Source: Acestrorhynchus altus
Lineage: Eukaryota > Chordata > Actinopteri > Characiformes > Acestrorhynchidae
Direction: 5' to 3'
NCBI GenBank assembly: GCA_034509495.1
Contig: CM067502.1
Span: 48,590,388-48,654,387 of the forward strand
DNA length: 64,000 nucleotides
The notes beneath the pieces are model-generated. The model saw only the letters and a list, made by a program, of their open reading frames with translations. It ran no database searches and was not told the DNA's origin. Shown here one piece after another: positions 25,279 through 33,811 of this stretch. The position numbers and the translations under genes are program-made. The stretch's first letter is position 1; each line of letters starts with the position of its first letter.

Positions 25279-26309
25279 GCAGGTGCTTCTGCGGATGAAG
25301 GAGAATGAGATTGAGTACTTGCATAAGGAAATCAGCTGTCTCAGGAAAGAAATTCAGTCTATAGCCAAGGTAACACTGAACGTGATTCATTGATTTGATT
25401 GAATTTTTCATAATTCAATTTACATATTTTATATTTATAACATCTAAAGCCTTGTTTGATTTTACATGTTGAGACTGTCTGATTAGTGATCATTCAAACT
25501 AGAAATTAAATATTCTAATCATTAAGATTCTGGAAAACAGGTAAATAAAACAACTTGAAATATTTCATTTTACAAGTGATAAATATAAACGACAGCATTT
25601 GAATGAAATTATGAACAACAATGAACTTTATCACAATATTCAAATATTCTTTGAGATGCACTGTTACATGAACATGGTTCATTATTGAGAACATGAGTTA
25701 AATAATAATACCAGCGATTACCTTTCCAACATTATTCTGGGACATTTCTGCTCTTTTTCTTTAATTCTTTTAAAATTCAGTGGTTGGTGGTGGAAGACGA
25801 GGTGATCATGACTACAACCCAAACACGGTCATTTTATGTACTATCCAGAAGTGAAGCTTCCACCACCACGTTTTTATGAGTGTGGTATAGAATGATAGTA
25901 ATAGTTAAACAGCCAGATGATAATTTAGGGCAACAGCTTCTCTAAACCATGTTAAACAGCATCTCGGGCATCAGAGGGCATCATTTAGGGGCATTAAAGT
26001 CTTCTATTAAACACCTTATGAACAATTCTGACTAGTTATCTAGAACGGAGCACATCACAGCTTTATAGAGTAAAAATAGAGTCTGAGATAGAACTGATTG
26101 AATAATAAAGATTTAAATAATAGGTTGAACTGTGTGTGTGTTTGTAGGAGAAGCAGGAGCTGAGTGAGCGCTACAAGGCCGTATATGTGGAGCTGTGTGA
26201 AATAAAGGGGCTCAGTGACCGAGAGACCATCACTCTTAAAGAACACCTCAGACTGGCCAACGCTGCCCTGGAGGAGGAGCATCACAATGGAAACAGCACC
26301 AGCCAATAA
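11359..26309 (+). CDS. triobp: TRIO and F-actin binding protein (TRIOBP) orthologue
   Basis: Actin-binding and bundling protein (stereocilia rootlets and cortical actin in mammals). Coding exons: 11359-11485, 11675-13118, 13353-13515, 14445-14513, 16434-16490, 17061-17129, 17655-17744, 17963-18087, 18884-19313, 20405-20633, 20970-21051, 23084-23243, 24049-24162, 25283-25369, 26148-26309. All phases agree, giving 1135 residues (1119 if the stronger-context ATG at 11407 is used; a stop lies just upstream of 11359). The 1444-nt exon 2 is Ser/Arg/Asn-rich with internal repeats, like the large repeat exon of long TRIOBP forms. Exons 5-8 encode a PH domain (about 607-718: GWMFLLDD, RRFWFVLDSSGLKYY, SAMTSRIRRNWID). 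Exon 9 has the TRIOBP-type EKKWEDFEKIP block. Exons 10-15 are coiled coil ending near LKEHLRLANAAL, matching human TRIOBP better than MPRIP. Confidence 0.9.
13880..14240. mobile_element. Inverted-repeat element family A, copy 1
   Basis: Contains AGGACCCCACAGGACCACCACAGAG-type sequence, GTGTGTTAGTGTGTGTTGCGCTGG and the ACACTGTGTCCACTCACTGTCC block shared with copies at 30490-31130 and 50060-50630. Non-coding, in triobp intron 3. Confidence 0.6.
14245..14375. mobile_element. Family B element end fragment
   Basis: Carries GCACATTTGTGTCAGCAATGG and TTCATTAGAATGGGTGTCC, words shared with 31135-31262, ending in a CCACAAACTTTTG-type terminus. Inserted beside family A copy 1. Confidence 0.5.
14523..14594. 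repeat. (AC)n microsatellite by the triobp exon 4 donor
   Basis: About 70 bases of nearly pure AC starting about ten bases inside intron 4, after the donor at 14514. Confidence 0.95.
14604..14775. mobile_element. Short dispersed repeat (AAATAAAGG...AAGAACC family)
   Basis: Ends in AAAATAAAGGTGCTAC and contains TTCTATGGCATCACTCCAAG; related pieces lie at 31260-31375 and 34620-34910. Non-coding, in triobp intron 4. Confidence 0.45.
15112..15146. repeat. (AC)n microsatellite
   Basis: Pure AC run in triobp intron 4. Confidence 0.95.
15408..15643. repeat. 11-bp minisatellite in triobp intron 4
   Basis: About 21 head-to-tail copies of GAGAACAGTCT and its variant GAGAACAGCTT in a mixed order. Units keep an 11-bp step with rare substitutions. 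Confidence 0.95.
17285..17460. mobile_element. Family B element fragment
   Basis: Shares GGCATGCCCAGAAG-like, GGAAGGCTTTACACTA and GCTGTGAGGATTTG words with 48905-49080 and 23266-23647. In triobp intron 6; non-coding. Confidence 0.5.
20130..20330. other. Possible dispersed repeat in triobp intron 9
   Basis: Words such as GAACCAGTTCAAGAACCAG and GGTTCCAAACT recall a diverged stretch at 38010-38400. Too decayed for family placement. The rest of intron 9 (19314-20404) shows no exon that fits in phase. Confidence 0.3.
21520..21599. repeat. (AC)n microsatellite
   Basis: About 80 bases of AC with a few GC steps, in triobp intron 11. Confidence 0.95.
21763..21960. repeat. C run and (CT)n compound microsatellite
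   Basis: A run of about 14 C is followed by about 180 bases of CT repeat broken by CTTGTTCT and CTCG spacers. Homopyrimidine on the + strand, in triobp intron 11. Confidence 0.95.
21991..22058. repeat. (GT)n microsatellite
   Basis: Near-pure GT run 30 bases after the CT compound repeat; a C run plus CA tract follows at 22142-22180. Confidence 0.95.
23021..23076 (+). repeat. (TG)n tract against the triobp exon 12 acceptor
   Basis: About 56 bases of TG ending in TTTTCAG, the acceptor of exon 12 (exon starts 23084). The repeat takes the place of a normal polypyrimidine tract. Confidence 0.95.
23266..23647 (+). mobile_element. Family B miniature element in triobp intron 12
   Basis: Starts GGGCAAAAGTACTGGGACCC and ends near CTCTACAGGGACTAG...ACATTTGG. 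Inside are GCATTGCTGTGAGGATTTGA, ATGTTGGATGATCACC and CTGGATGGAGCTCCATC, shared with 35595-35895 and, inverted, 44130-44410. No transposase frame. Confidence 0.65.
24196..24378. mobile_element. Inverted-repeat element family C, copy 1
   Basis: Left GACCTTGAGGCACCCCTG and right GGGGTGCCTCCAGGACCAGG form inverted ends of about 180 bp. The inside has GGCTTGTTAATGAGCTGATT and GGAAGCTCTAAAATATG. Copy 2 is at 52741-52930. Confidence 0.65.
24449..24860. mobile_element. Family F element (AGCCATAACATTAAAACC end)
   Basis: Begins CAGCCATAACATTAAAACCC, then GGTCAGAACATCC, GCCAGGTCTTGTGGGGTGTTC and CAGTGGTCAGTACC, the same block order as 43545-43873. Non-autonomous, in triobp intron 13; the far end is decayed. 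Confidence 0.55.
25245..25278 (+). repeat. (GT)n tract against the triobp exon 14 acceptor
   Basis: TG repeat ending TTGCAG, the acceptor of exon 14 (exon starts 25283). Confidence 0.95.
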
Positions 26310-26418
26310 GAACTTGAACGGACAGAGGCTGTAATGAGAACACGTTACGGATGTGGTGGAGATGTACACATACAGCACCTTTTCTAGTGTTCAGACAGCA
26401 GGATGCACTGATTTGTTC

Positions 26419-26424
26419 AATAAA
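26419..26424 (+). terminator. Poly(A) signal of triobp
   Basis: AATAAA 110 bases after the triobp stop codon, followed by a T-rich stretch that could serve as downstream element. Confidence 0.7.
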
Positions 26425-26429
26425 GATGC

Positions 26430-27624
26430 AAAAGACTGTTTTTATTTGAGACCCTAAAGGATGCAGGACATTTATGCTGTTATTTTATGAGAATATTTAA
26501 CTTCAGTAATTAAAAATAAATTATTTTAAAAATCTAAACGCTGCCTAACCAGAGTCGTGTTACTGTAAGATCCAGACGCCGCTGTACGTCTCAGCTTGTC
26601 GTCAAATGTACGTGTACACTGTCTATAAAATCGGGATCAGAAACCAGAGGGCGCTCACGAGAGTGTTGGAAATGAATGGGTTAAAATGGAGCATTTGAGT
26701 AAAATCAGTTTATAAATGTTTGATTATTTTCAAACCAAATGAAACATTAAATGTTTCGCTGCAGAAATATGATTAAAGCTTTTTTGATTACTGAATATAA
26801 GACCGAAACATTCAGTCAGTTCTCCTTGATTTTTAGTGAAATACATCAATCCTGGTTCCAAAATGAAAGATCCTGGACAAGAAACAGTCAAGACGTTTTT
26901 ATTTCATCAAAACAAAACTACACGCTGAGAAGGTTGTGCCTCGCATGTAAGTGTAAAACGTTAAGTAGCTAAAAGCAAACTTTGGCATCATGCGATGAAC
27001 GGTGGAGTGTAAACAGATGGTTACGGGCTGGAACATTATTGCATTGATCCCTCTTTAGCGTCATATATGTGCACCTCTTCATAAGTTCCTCTGCAATACA
27101 GAAAAGTACAGTGGTCAGACTGGAAAACAGAAAGGATCACTCAGAAAACCACCAACAAAACAAGCCTCAGAGGCATTTTCAGCACTGTTGTGAGGATTTG
27201 ATTGCATTCAGCAACATCATATTTATTGGCATTTATTATAATGATGAAGAACCTGGTGTTTATTTCACTGTACGTACTAATCATTTGGTTTAGTGTATCT
27301 GTCGGAGCCCCACTGACCTCCATTTTAGGAGCAAAGAAACTGATTGTAGCTGAAACTGAAAGGCTTAAAACATGGTTCTATACAGTCATTTTGATGTTAT
27401 GTGGTAAGAGTGTGCTTTCAATGCAGACAAGGATTATTTCATCAACTCTAACTAACATTAGCTGATAACTGTCATTAAGAAGAATTTAATTGAAATATTA
27501 CTCAATACCATAAAATAATTTCTTGACCTTTTCTGAGACGGATATTATTCAGTGACAATGTTACACCACTGCGGTCCCTTCGAGTACGCCTTCGAGTTTA
27601 AACATAACCATTACCCACCTGGGT
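26430..27624. other. Tail-to-tail interval between triobp and smdt1
   Basis: AT-rich; no coding exon seen. Part is likely smdt1 3'UTR (candidate inverted AATAAA near 26897 or 27222). 26550-26670 resembles repeats at 36290-36480 and 37170-37550 (family D), and 27170-27215 carries a family B scrap (GTGAGGATTTGATTGCATTC). Confidence 0.45.
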
Positions 27625-29012
27625 TCAATCATCGTCATCATCATCAGGAACAAAGATGTCATGCTCTTCCAGAAGAGCAGCGAAATTTTTGCTAATGCAC
27701 GTACCAAGGTACAAGAATGGAACCACTATTATCGCCATCCGCGTCAGGCCGAGCGGGGTCTGAGGAGACCAAAGACAGAAAAGAGCTTTAAATGTACTGA
27801 ATTACAAATTACTGACTTCAAGAGATCTTAGAATTTAACCATGATGATCCCATATATATATACATGGGACAATGAAACTGAAACACCTGGTTTTAGACCA
27901 CAGTAATTTATTAATATGGTGAATTAGGGCCTCCTTTTGCAGCCAATACAGCGTCAGTTTGTCTTGGGAAGGACATTTTTAGGATACAATCCGGGTTAAC
28001 ACCCCAACATCCCTTTGAGACAGCTTCCTCTCACGTCCACAGTTAATCCTGTTGGATGTGGTTGGTCCTTCTTGGTGGTGCTGACATTACCCTGGATACC
28101 GTGGCTCTTGATATATAACAAAGACTTGCTGTCTTGGTCACAGATGCGCCAGGGTGCACCAACAGTTTGTCCTCTTTTGAACTCTGGTATGTCCCCCATA
28201 ATGTTGTGTTCATTGCAATATTTTGAGCAGAACTGTGCTCTTACCTGCTAACTGAACCTTCACACTCTGCTCTTAGTGGTTCAATGTGCAATTAATGAAG
28301 ATTTGACACCAGGCTGCTCCAATTTCGCCATAAAACCTCCCACTACAATGACAGGGGTTTCAGTTTCATTGTCCAACCCCTGTGTGTGTGTGTGTATATA
28401 TATGTATACACACACACTCCTACTATGTATTGTTAACTATACATAGTATGTTATTCTAACCATTTAATATCATCTTTATGATGATATTCAGTGGATATGT
28501 TTTCTCTTATTTAATACGTAATAAAACACATTAATATTAATTAAACCAGGTTATATTTCTGGTACATTATATAACCTTGCTTTGGGCCTTTCCTGACTAC
28601 ATCTGTACTTTATCGTCTTATACACGTTTTACTTCGTTAATAAAGGTCATTTATATCGGACTGTGAGAGAAAACATAATCAGTCTTTATGGTTTAAAATC
28701 ATAAATAACCTGAACGCCTTCCGTCTATACGCAACGATGTCAAAACAACACTCGGATTGGTTGCAGGCGCTGTCAGTCTAGCTGAGCGGGCTTCTGATTG
28801 GCTCCCACAGCCCACAGCCCCGCCCCTGCGGTGTCGGTCAGTGAGAGGGACAGAAAACAGACCTTGTCCGGTTTGGGCAGGACCGCTCCGGAGGTAGAGG
28901 TGACCGCGGTCCGGGCCGGAGCTGACCGGGGCTTTAAACCCGAGCTTCGGCCCACGTTCGCCGCGGTTCTGAGAAGGAGAGAGCGAAGCGAGCTGCCCGC
29001 TGCCAGCGCCAT
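27625..29012 (-). CDS. smdt1: Essential MCU regulator (EMRE)
   Basis: Small inner mitochondrial membrane protein that holds MCU open and links it to the MICU gatekeepers. Two exons: 29012-28863 (50 codons) and 27759-27625 (44 codons plus stop), joined in phase 0 across GT-AG, giving 94 residues. Exon 1 is an Arg/Ser/Ala-rich presequence ending in GAVLPKPDK, very close to the human GAILPKP motif. Exon 2 encodes the single membrane helix (GLTRMAIIVVPFLYLGTCIS), the conserved KNFAALLEEHDIFVP and a poly-Asp tail, the acidic end that contacts MICU1 in mammals. Length and layout match EMRE (107 in human). The ATG lies in a GC-rich stretch with an NRF1-type site 120 bases upstream. Too short per exon to stand out as a reading frame, but identification is secure. 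Confidence 0.95.
27866..28377. mobile_element. Non-autonomous DNA element in the smdt1 intron
   Basis: About 510 bp with inverted ends: left GGGACAATGAAACTGAAACA, right GGTTTCAGTTTCATTGTCC. The inside is non-coding and unlike the other families in this window. It fills about half of the single smdt1 intron. Confidence 0.65.
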
Positions 29013-29131
29013 GACCCCGGATATGCGTACCTGCAGTCTGGGGTGGGCGGGGCGAGTGCTCGGACACACTGTCAATCTACTTACAGCCCCGCCCACACGC
29101 CCATCCCCGTAAGCTTCGAGCCACACGCGTC

Positions 29132-29142
29132 TGCGCATGCGC
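29132..29142. promoter_or_regulatory. NRF1-type palindrome upstream of smdt1
   Basis: TGCGCATGCGC, a full match to the NRF1 consensus, 120 bases before the smdt1 start codon on the - strand. NRF1 drives many nuclear genes for mitochondrial proteins, which fits EMRE. Binding is inferred. Confidence 0.6.
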
Positions 29143-29334
29143 TCAAGCTTGTTTTGGTTTTTCTTAGTGAGCAAATCAATATTAAATATTTAAAGGGATT
29201 TTCTGAAATATGTGATACATTTAACTTTAGTTATATTATATACATTTTAAAATCTGCTCCAGTGTATCATAATGGGGGAATAAATGTGATCATATAGATA
29301 TACAACCAGTATGTTAAGATTTTCTAAATAATTG

Positions 29335-29436
<102 letters not shown>

Positions 29437-29449
29437 TGTATATATAGCC

Positions 29450-29650
29450 TTTCATCCTGATCTTCAATGGTCAGGACCCCACAGGACCACTACCATGTCA
29501 GTGTCACTGCAGAATGACCCACATAATATCTGCTCTGTGGTGGTCCTGTGGGGTCCTGATCATGAAGATCAGGGTGAAAGGAGGAGAATAAAGTCTGCAG
29601 AGAAACAGATGAACTACAGTCTGGAATTATAGAACCACAAAGTGCTCCTG
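29450..29650. mobile_element. Family A element, short near-palindromic copy
   Basis: Left arm CATCCTGATCTTCAATGGTCAGG and AGGACCCCACAGGACCAC; right arm GTGGTCCTGTGGGGTCCTGA and GAAGATCAGGGTGAAAGG. Only about 60 bases separate the arms, so this is a deletion derivative of the longer copies. Confidence 0.7.
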
Positions 29651-30062
29651 TGTCGTTTTATTTTTATTTTTTACTTTTATTTACTGTTTTATTTATGTTC
29701 TAAAACTTTTGACCGGTAGTGTGTATATACTTGCTGATTGACCAGTACAGTCAAGCTTGGTGAGGTTGATTAAGCTTGTAGACCTACTAAACTACTAAAC
29801 CACCAGACTCATACAAAAACATACTCTGTGCTGGTCACGAACAAAGCTGGTCAACCAGTTCAACCAGCAAGGCCCTCTTAGCCTTGCAGTCCACACTTCT
29901 GCATATCTTCAGAGGCAATATTCACACAGCACGCCCAGTTCAATATCCTAGATCTTTTTCATGATATGTGATGCAGATGCGTTATCTGTGGCAGTGTTTA
30001 GAGTATCAGATTTGCGCCACTTTCATGTGGGACTGAAATCTGATACATCCCAGTTACGGCAG

Positions 30063-30250
30063 AGGTCACCAATCCTGCTCCTGGAGAGCTCCTTCCTGCA
30101 GACTTCAGGTTCAACCCTAATCCACCCAACCTGATCCACTTAATTACCACCTTCAGAAGTTCAGAATGGCTGGATGGGGTGTGTTAGATTTGGGATGGAG
30201 TTGAGACCTTCAGGAAAGCAGCTCTCCAGGAGCAGGGTTGGTGATCCCTC
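30063..30250. mobile_element. Palindromic miniature element (CTCCTGGAGAGCT ends)
   Basis: Left CAATCCTGCTCCTGGAGAGCT and right AGCTCTCCAGGAGCAGGGTTG are inverted copies about 190 bp apart. Related in layout to family C but with different ends. Intergenic between smdt1 and b3gnt2. Confidence 0.7.
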
Positions 30251-30489
30251 TCATTATGTCCATTTTTCCAACACATGAACTTTAAGAATGGTCTTTTCCA
30301 TTCCTGCCTAATATATAGGTGACATATGAAAGGAGCCACTGTCATCAGATAATCAATGTACAGGATCATCTACATAGAAAATGTTTTCAAAACCAAATTA
30401 ATATTATGATGATCAGAAGCTATAAAGAATGTTTATTAATATGGAAAAAACTCTGAATATCCATTAAGTCCATAAAGGCTGAAGATAAT

Positions 30490-31130
30490 GATCATCTGTT
30501 TCTCTGCAGACTTTATTCTCCTCCTTTCACCTTGATCTTTAATGCTCAGGACCCCACAGGACCACCACAGAGCAGCTATTATGTGGGTGGTGGGTCTGAT
30601 CCACTCATACTAGTGCAACACGCACCAACACACTACGACCATGTCAGTGTCACTGCAGTGCTGAGAATGACCCACAACCCACATAATACCTGCTCTGCGC
30701 TGGTCCTGTGTCCTGGGGGTCCTGACCATTGAAGATCAGGTGAGGAGGTTGGATGATCACCACCCCTCCAGGATTTCGACCACTGCAGTGCAGGTATTAT
30801 GTGTGTAGGGGGTCATTGTCAACAATGTAGTGACACTGACGTGGTGGTGTGTTGCGCTGGTATGTGCAGATTAGACTGGAGTGTTCAAACCTTTAAATGT
30901 CACTGCTGGACTGAACACTAGGACTAAAGGACGACCAACATAAACTGTGCAGACACATGAGCTTCTGACTTTACATCTACAAGGTGGAGCAACTACGTAG
31001 GAGTGTCTAATATAGTCGACAGTGTTTAAACACTCCAGCAGCACTGCTCCATTCATACCAGCACAACACACACTAACATGTCAGTGTGACTGCAGTGCTG
31101 AGAATGACCCACCATGCATCCTAATGTTAT
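30490..31130. mobile_element. Family A element, two abutting or rearranged copies
   Basis: Begins GTTTCTCTGCAGACTTTATT, carries AGGACCCCACAGGACCACC, and returns inverted at about 30700-30745 (GGGGTCCTGACCATTGAAG). A second part with GTGTTTAAACACTCCAGCAG continues to 31130. Non-coding. Confidence 0.6.
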
Positions 31131-31134
31131 GGCT

Positions 31135-31262
31135 GTTTGTGCATTTCAACATCTGTGTCAGCAATGGGTGCAATTTGAAGAATAGAATAGAATAGAATAG
31201 AATAGAATAGAATAGAATAGAATGCATTCATTAGGGCTGTCCATAAATGTTTGGACATATAG
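31135..31262. mobile_element. Family B end fragment with (AATAG)n
   Basis: CATCTGTGTCAGCAATGGG and TTCATTAGGGCTGTCC words flank an AATAG repeat (31181-31223). Ends CATAAATGTTTGGACATATA. Confidence 0.6.
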
Positions 31263-32547
31263 TGCATGTACATTTTAAAAATAATAATACTCACACCTCA
31301 ATTTCTGGAACCAAACGTGGTTTTTCTATGGAATCACTCAAAGAACCATTTGTAGCACCTTTATTTTTCAGTGTAAGACAAATATATGGCTTTTGCATTT
31401 TATACAGTGCACTTGGGTTTAGAGAGGCGTTTCAAACCAAGCTGAAAACTTGACCCAGGAAACCACAACAGGTATCTGATGATGCAGTAAACAGTACATC
31501 TTCAAATCGTTCGGTTTTAGATATGAGATAAATATAGGGTATATTTACAATGACTGTAAAACTGTAGCCAACAGTTTCAATAAAAGTCAATAATGTGAAT
31601 AAACATGTACAAAAGAACCCTAAACATCTTCATAGGATTGATGAGATGACCTTTGGTAGGGCCCTATGAGTTCCACAATGATGCATTTTTGATGACACAT
31701 TATTTCTTTATAAGGGAAAGAGATGTTCATTCAGAAATTTCATAGGGACCTACTTTGGTCCCAGGTCCCATTTAACTCAATGGGACAAACTGTAAACCAC
31801 ATCACACTGTGAGATCCTTTAAGGTTAACCCATAGTGTAGCTCCTGCCATGAAAGGCTGTGATCAGTGGCAGGGGTTCCCTGAAGCAAACATGAAGACAG
31901 GGTGATACGAACATGCCAACATCTGAATGGTTGAAGGACCACATATAACTTCCAGCTGAAAGCTTCACCCTCCACAGTTCCTTTGCAGCTGTGCAGCATC
32001 CAAAATCTGTTGGTGAATTCATCTAGATCATGAGAAATGAAGCTAAACCTATGGCCAATATGGACAAAAGTATTGGGACACACGATTCCTCGTTTCTTCT
32101 GAAATCAAAAGGTAAGATAGAGTGTCAGTAAAGTCAGAATGCATAACCCGACATCTGATCTGAACAGCGAAAGCCTGCAATCGAGAACACTCACGACTGG
32201 ATAATACTTAGAATTGGAACTGACTCAAGCTAAGATTTTGGTCCTGTAGAACAGCATGGGATCTAAAATCCAGCATCTTGACCTGTGTCTTACTAGCAAT
32301 TTACCTCAGCATCACTGATCCAATGTACAGCCAACATTCTTTTGCTAGTAATTTAAGACACAGTCCCTGATTCAAGCTACTACCTCACTGTTCAATCTGA
32401 GAGAAGTGAAGTTCTGGATCAGAACAGTCTCTCACTAGCAGTCCATCTCATGGTCACCTTTCCATTAGCAGACATTCAGCATCTGGGCTTGAGTCTTTCT
32501 AGCAGCTTCATTTAACTTTGCATCACCAAAGCAATTCAGAGCGGTCA
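31263..32547. other. Intergenic and presumed b3gnt2 3' region
   Basis: Holds a short repeat (31260-31375, with TTCTATGGAATCACTCAAAG) and a family B end (about 32050-32110, TATGGACAAAAGTATTGGG). Part is probably the b3gnt2 3'UTR. No other gene seen. Confidence 0.45.
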
Positions 32548-33765
32548 CTAGCAGTTCAACCTGGGGTTGCTGATCCAGTCCCAGATTTTTATCATCTCCT
32601 GAGGGGTCCTGGGATGCACCAGCATCAAGCTTTGGTATGCACAGGCATTCTCTCTGTACTTTTCTTCAATGTTGAACGTCCTAAAAGCTTTGTGCTTCTC
32701 TGGCACTAGTCCCAGCTTCTGGAGGCACATGCCTGTGTAGACGTCGTCAATAGGGTACAGCGAGATATGGCGAGAGACGTTCCTCAAACGGAGCCCCACA
32801 CTGCCTGAGTAGAGGTACCCTCCTCCACCGGCATAGGGTGGGTAGGGTCCCTTGAAAACACTCTCTGGGATGTAGTACTTTAGCTTCTTGTCCCGATGAG
32901 GTCCAGCATTGGTTATCACATCTCCTACAAAGAGATCCCGGGCCGCAGTGCCGGAGAGTTTGCTGAGGTACTTCAGGATGTGATGAGTGTTGACAAAGAC
33001 ATCGTCATCACCCTTGAAAATGTAATGAGCCGAGGGGCAGCGGTTGCCCAGCCACTCCAAGAAGAGTACCTCTTTCAGGGTGAGGTTAAAGAAGGTGTCA
33101 CGGTAATCCCATTGAAGGATGTCGCCACGAAGCTTTGCCTCATGTTTAACCATAGCAGACAAGTCCGGGAAGTAGTCACTCGCTTCAGTGTTGCCGAGGA
33201 GGAAGACTGTGGCAACACGATGTTTGCCAAGGATGCCAGCACGACCCCAAGACTGTCTGATTGCCTGCCTCCGATCAAAGTGCGGTGCCAGAGACTTAAT
33301 GGCTAACAGCAGGAAAGGTGGATCTGAGCAAGCCCTAGGTGCATCTGTCAGCATACGATACGACCTACACCGCATGTACAGCAGAAAGTCCTTGAAGCGC
33401 TGGGGCAGGGAGTTATAATCCTTGATCTGCAAGGTCACACCCATGTCTGGCTTGCAAGGGTCTGTCTGAGATGTGTAATTAAGCCAATCAGACAAATGTG
33501 GGACCTCTTGAAGGGTTGCATTGGTGGTGGAGAGGGCTGAAGCAATCAAAGGGTTGTGGATGTGGTCTAGGTGCTGTTGCTCACGATTCCAGAATGCTTC
33601 ACTGAATTCAAATTTCTTCCAGAAACGATTTGGTGGAACATGCGCTCCCATGACATCCGATTTGCCCTGGCCGTAGCTCCGCGTAACCTCTACCAGGATA
33701 TAGATCAGGAAGTTGATCATAATCATTACACCCAGGAGCTTTGTCTTTCTTCGGCTGGCCTGCAT
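32548..33765 (-). CDS. b3gnt2: UDP-GlcNAc:betaGal beta-1,3-N-acetylglucosaminyltransferase 2
   Basis: Golgi type II glycosyltransferase that adds GlcNAc beta-1,3 to galactose and builds poly-N-acetyllactosamine. The whole reading frame (405 residues; human 397) is in one exon, as usual for this family. The ATG at 33765 is chosen because a CAG acceptor lies one base upstream; the frame open beyond it only reads a CA microsatellite. N-terminal membrane anchor at about 9-27 (LLGVMIMINFLIYILVEV), then a stem and the GT31 domain: FLLLAIKSLAPHFDRRQAIR, the metal-binding DDD in FKGDDDVFVN, YAGGGGYLYSG and LYPIDDVYTGMCLQKLG. These match B3GNT2 better than other B3GNTs as I recall them. 5' non-coding exon(s) must lie at higher coordinates. 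commd1 is the next gene upstream on the same strand, as in human 2p15. Confidence 0.95.
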   Translation of the reverse strand: MQASRRKTKLLGVMIMINFLIYILVEVTRSYGQGKSDVMGAHVPPNRFWKKFEFSEAFWNREQQHLDHIHNPLIASALSTTNATLQEVPHLSDWLNYTSQTDPCKPDMGVTLQIKDYNSLPQRFKDFLLYMRCRSYRMLTDAPRACSDPPFLLLAIKSLAPHFDRRQAIRQSWGRAGILGKHRVATVFLLGNTEASDYFPDLSAMVKHEAKLRGDILQWDYRDTFFNLTLKEVLFLEWLGNRCPSAHYIFKGDDDVFVNTHHILKYLSKLSGTAARDLFVGDVITNAGPHRDKKLKYYIPESVFKGPYPPYAGGGGYLYSGSVGLRLRNVSRHISLYPIDDVYTGMCLQKLGLVPEKHKAFRTFNIEEKYRENACAYQSLMLVHPRTPQEMIKIWDWISNPRLNC

Positions 33766-33786
33766 CCTGAGGATACACCCCCCACC

Positions 33787-33811
33787 TACACACACACACA
33801 CACACACACAA
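33787..33811. repeat. (AC)n tract just upstream of the b3gnt2 coding exon
   Basis: In b3gnt2 sense it is a TG repeat ending about 20 bases before the acceptor of the coding exon. Confidence 0.85.

Noticed and set aside
28798..29112. 104-codon + strand frame opposite smdt1 exon 1
   Set aside because: Antisense shadow in GC-rich sequence; the - strand reads a clear EMRE presequence.
33766..33807. 14-codon N-terminal extension of b3gnt2 (MCVCVCVGGG...)
   Set aside because: Reads a microsatellite and an intron 3' end; a CAG acceptor lies one base before the ATG at 33765.
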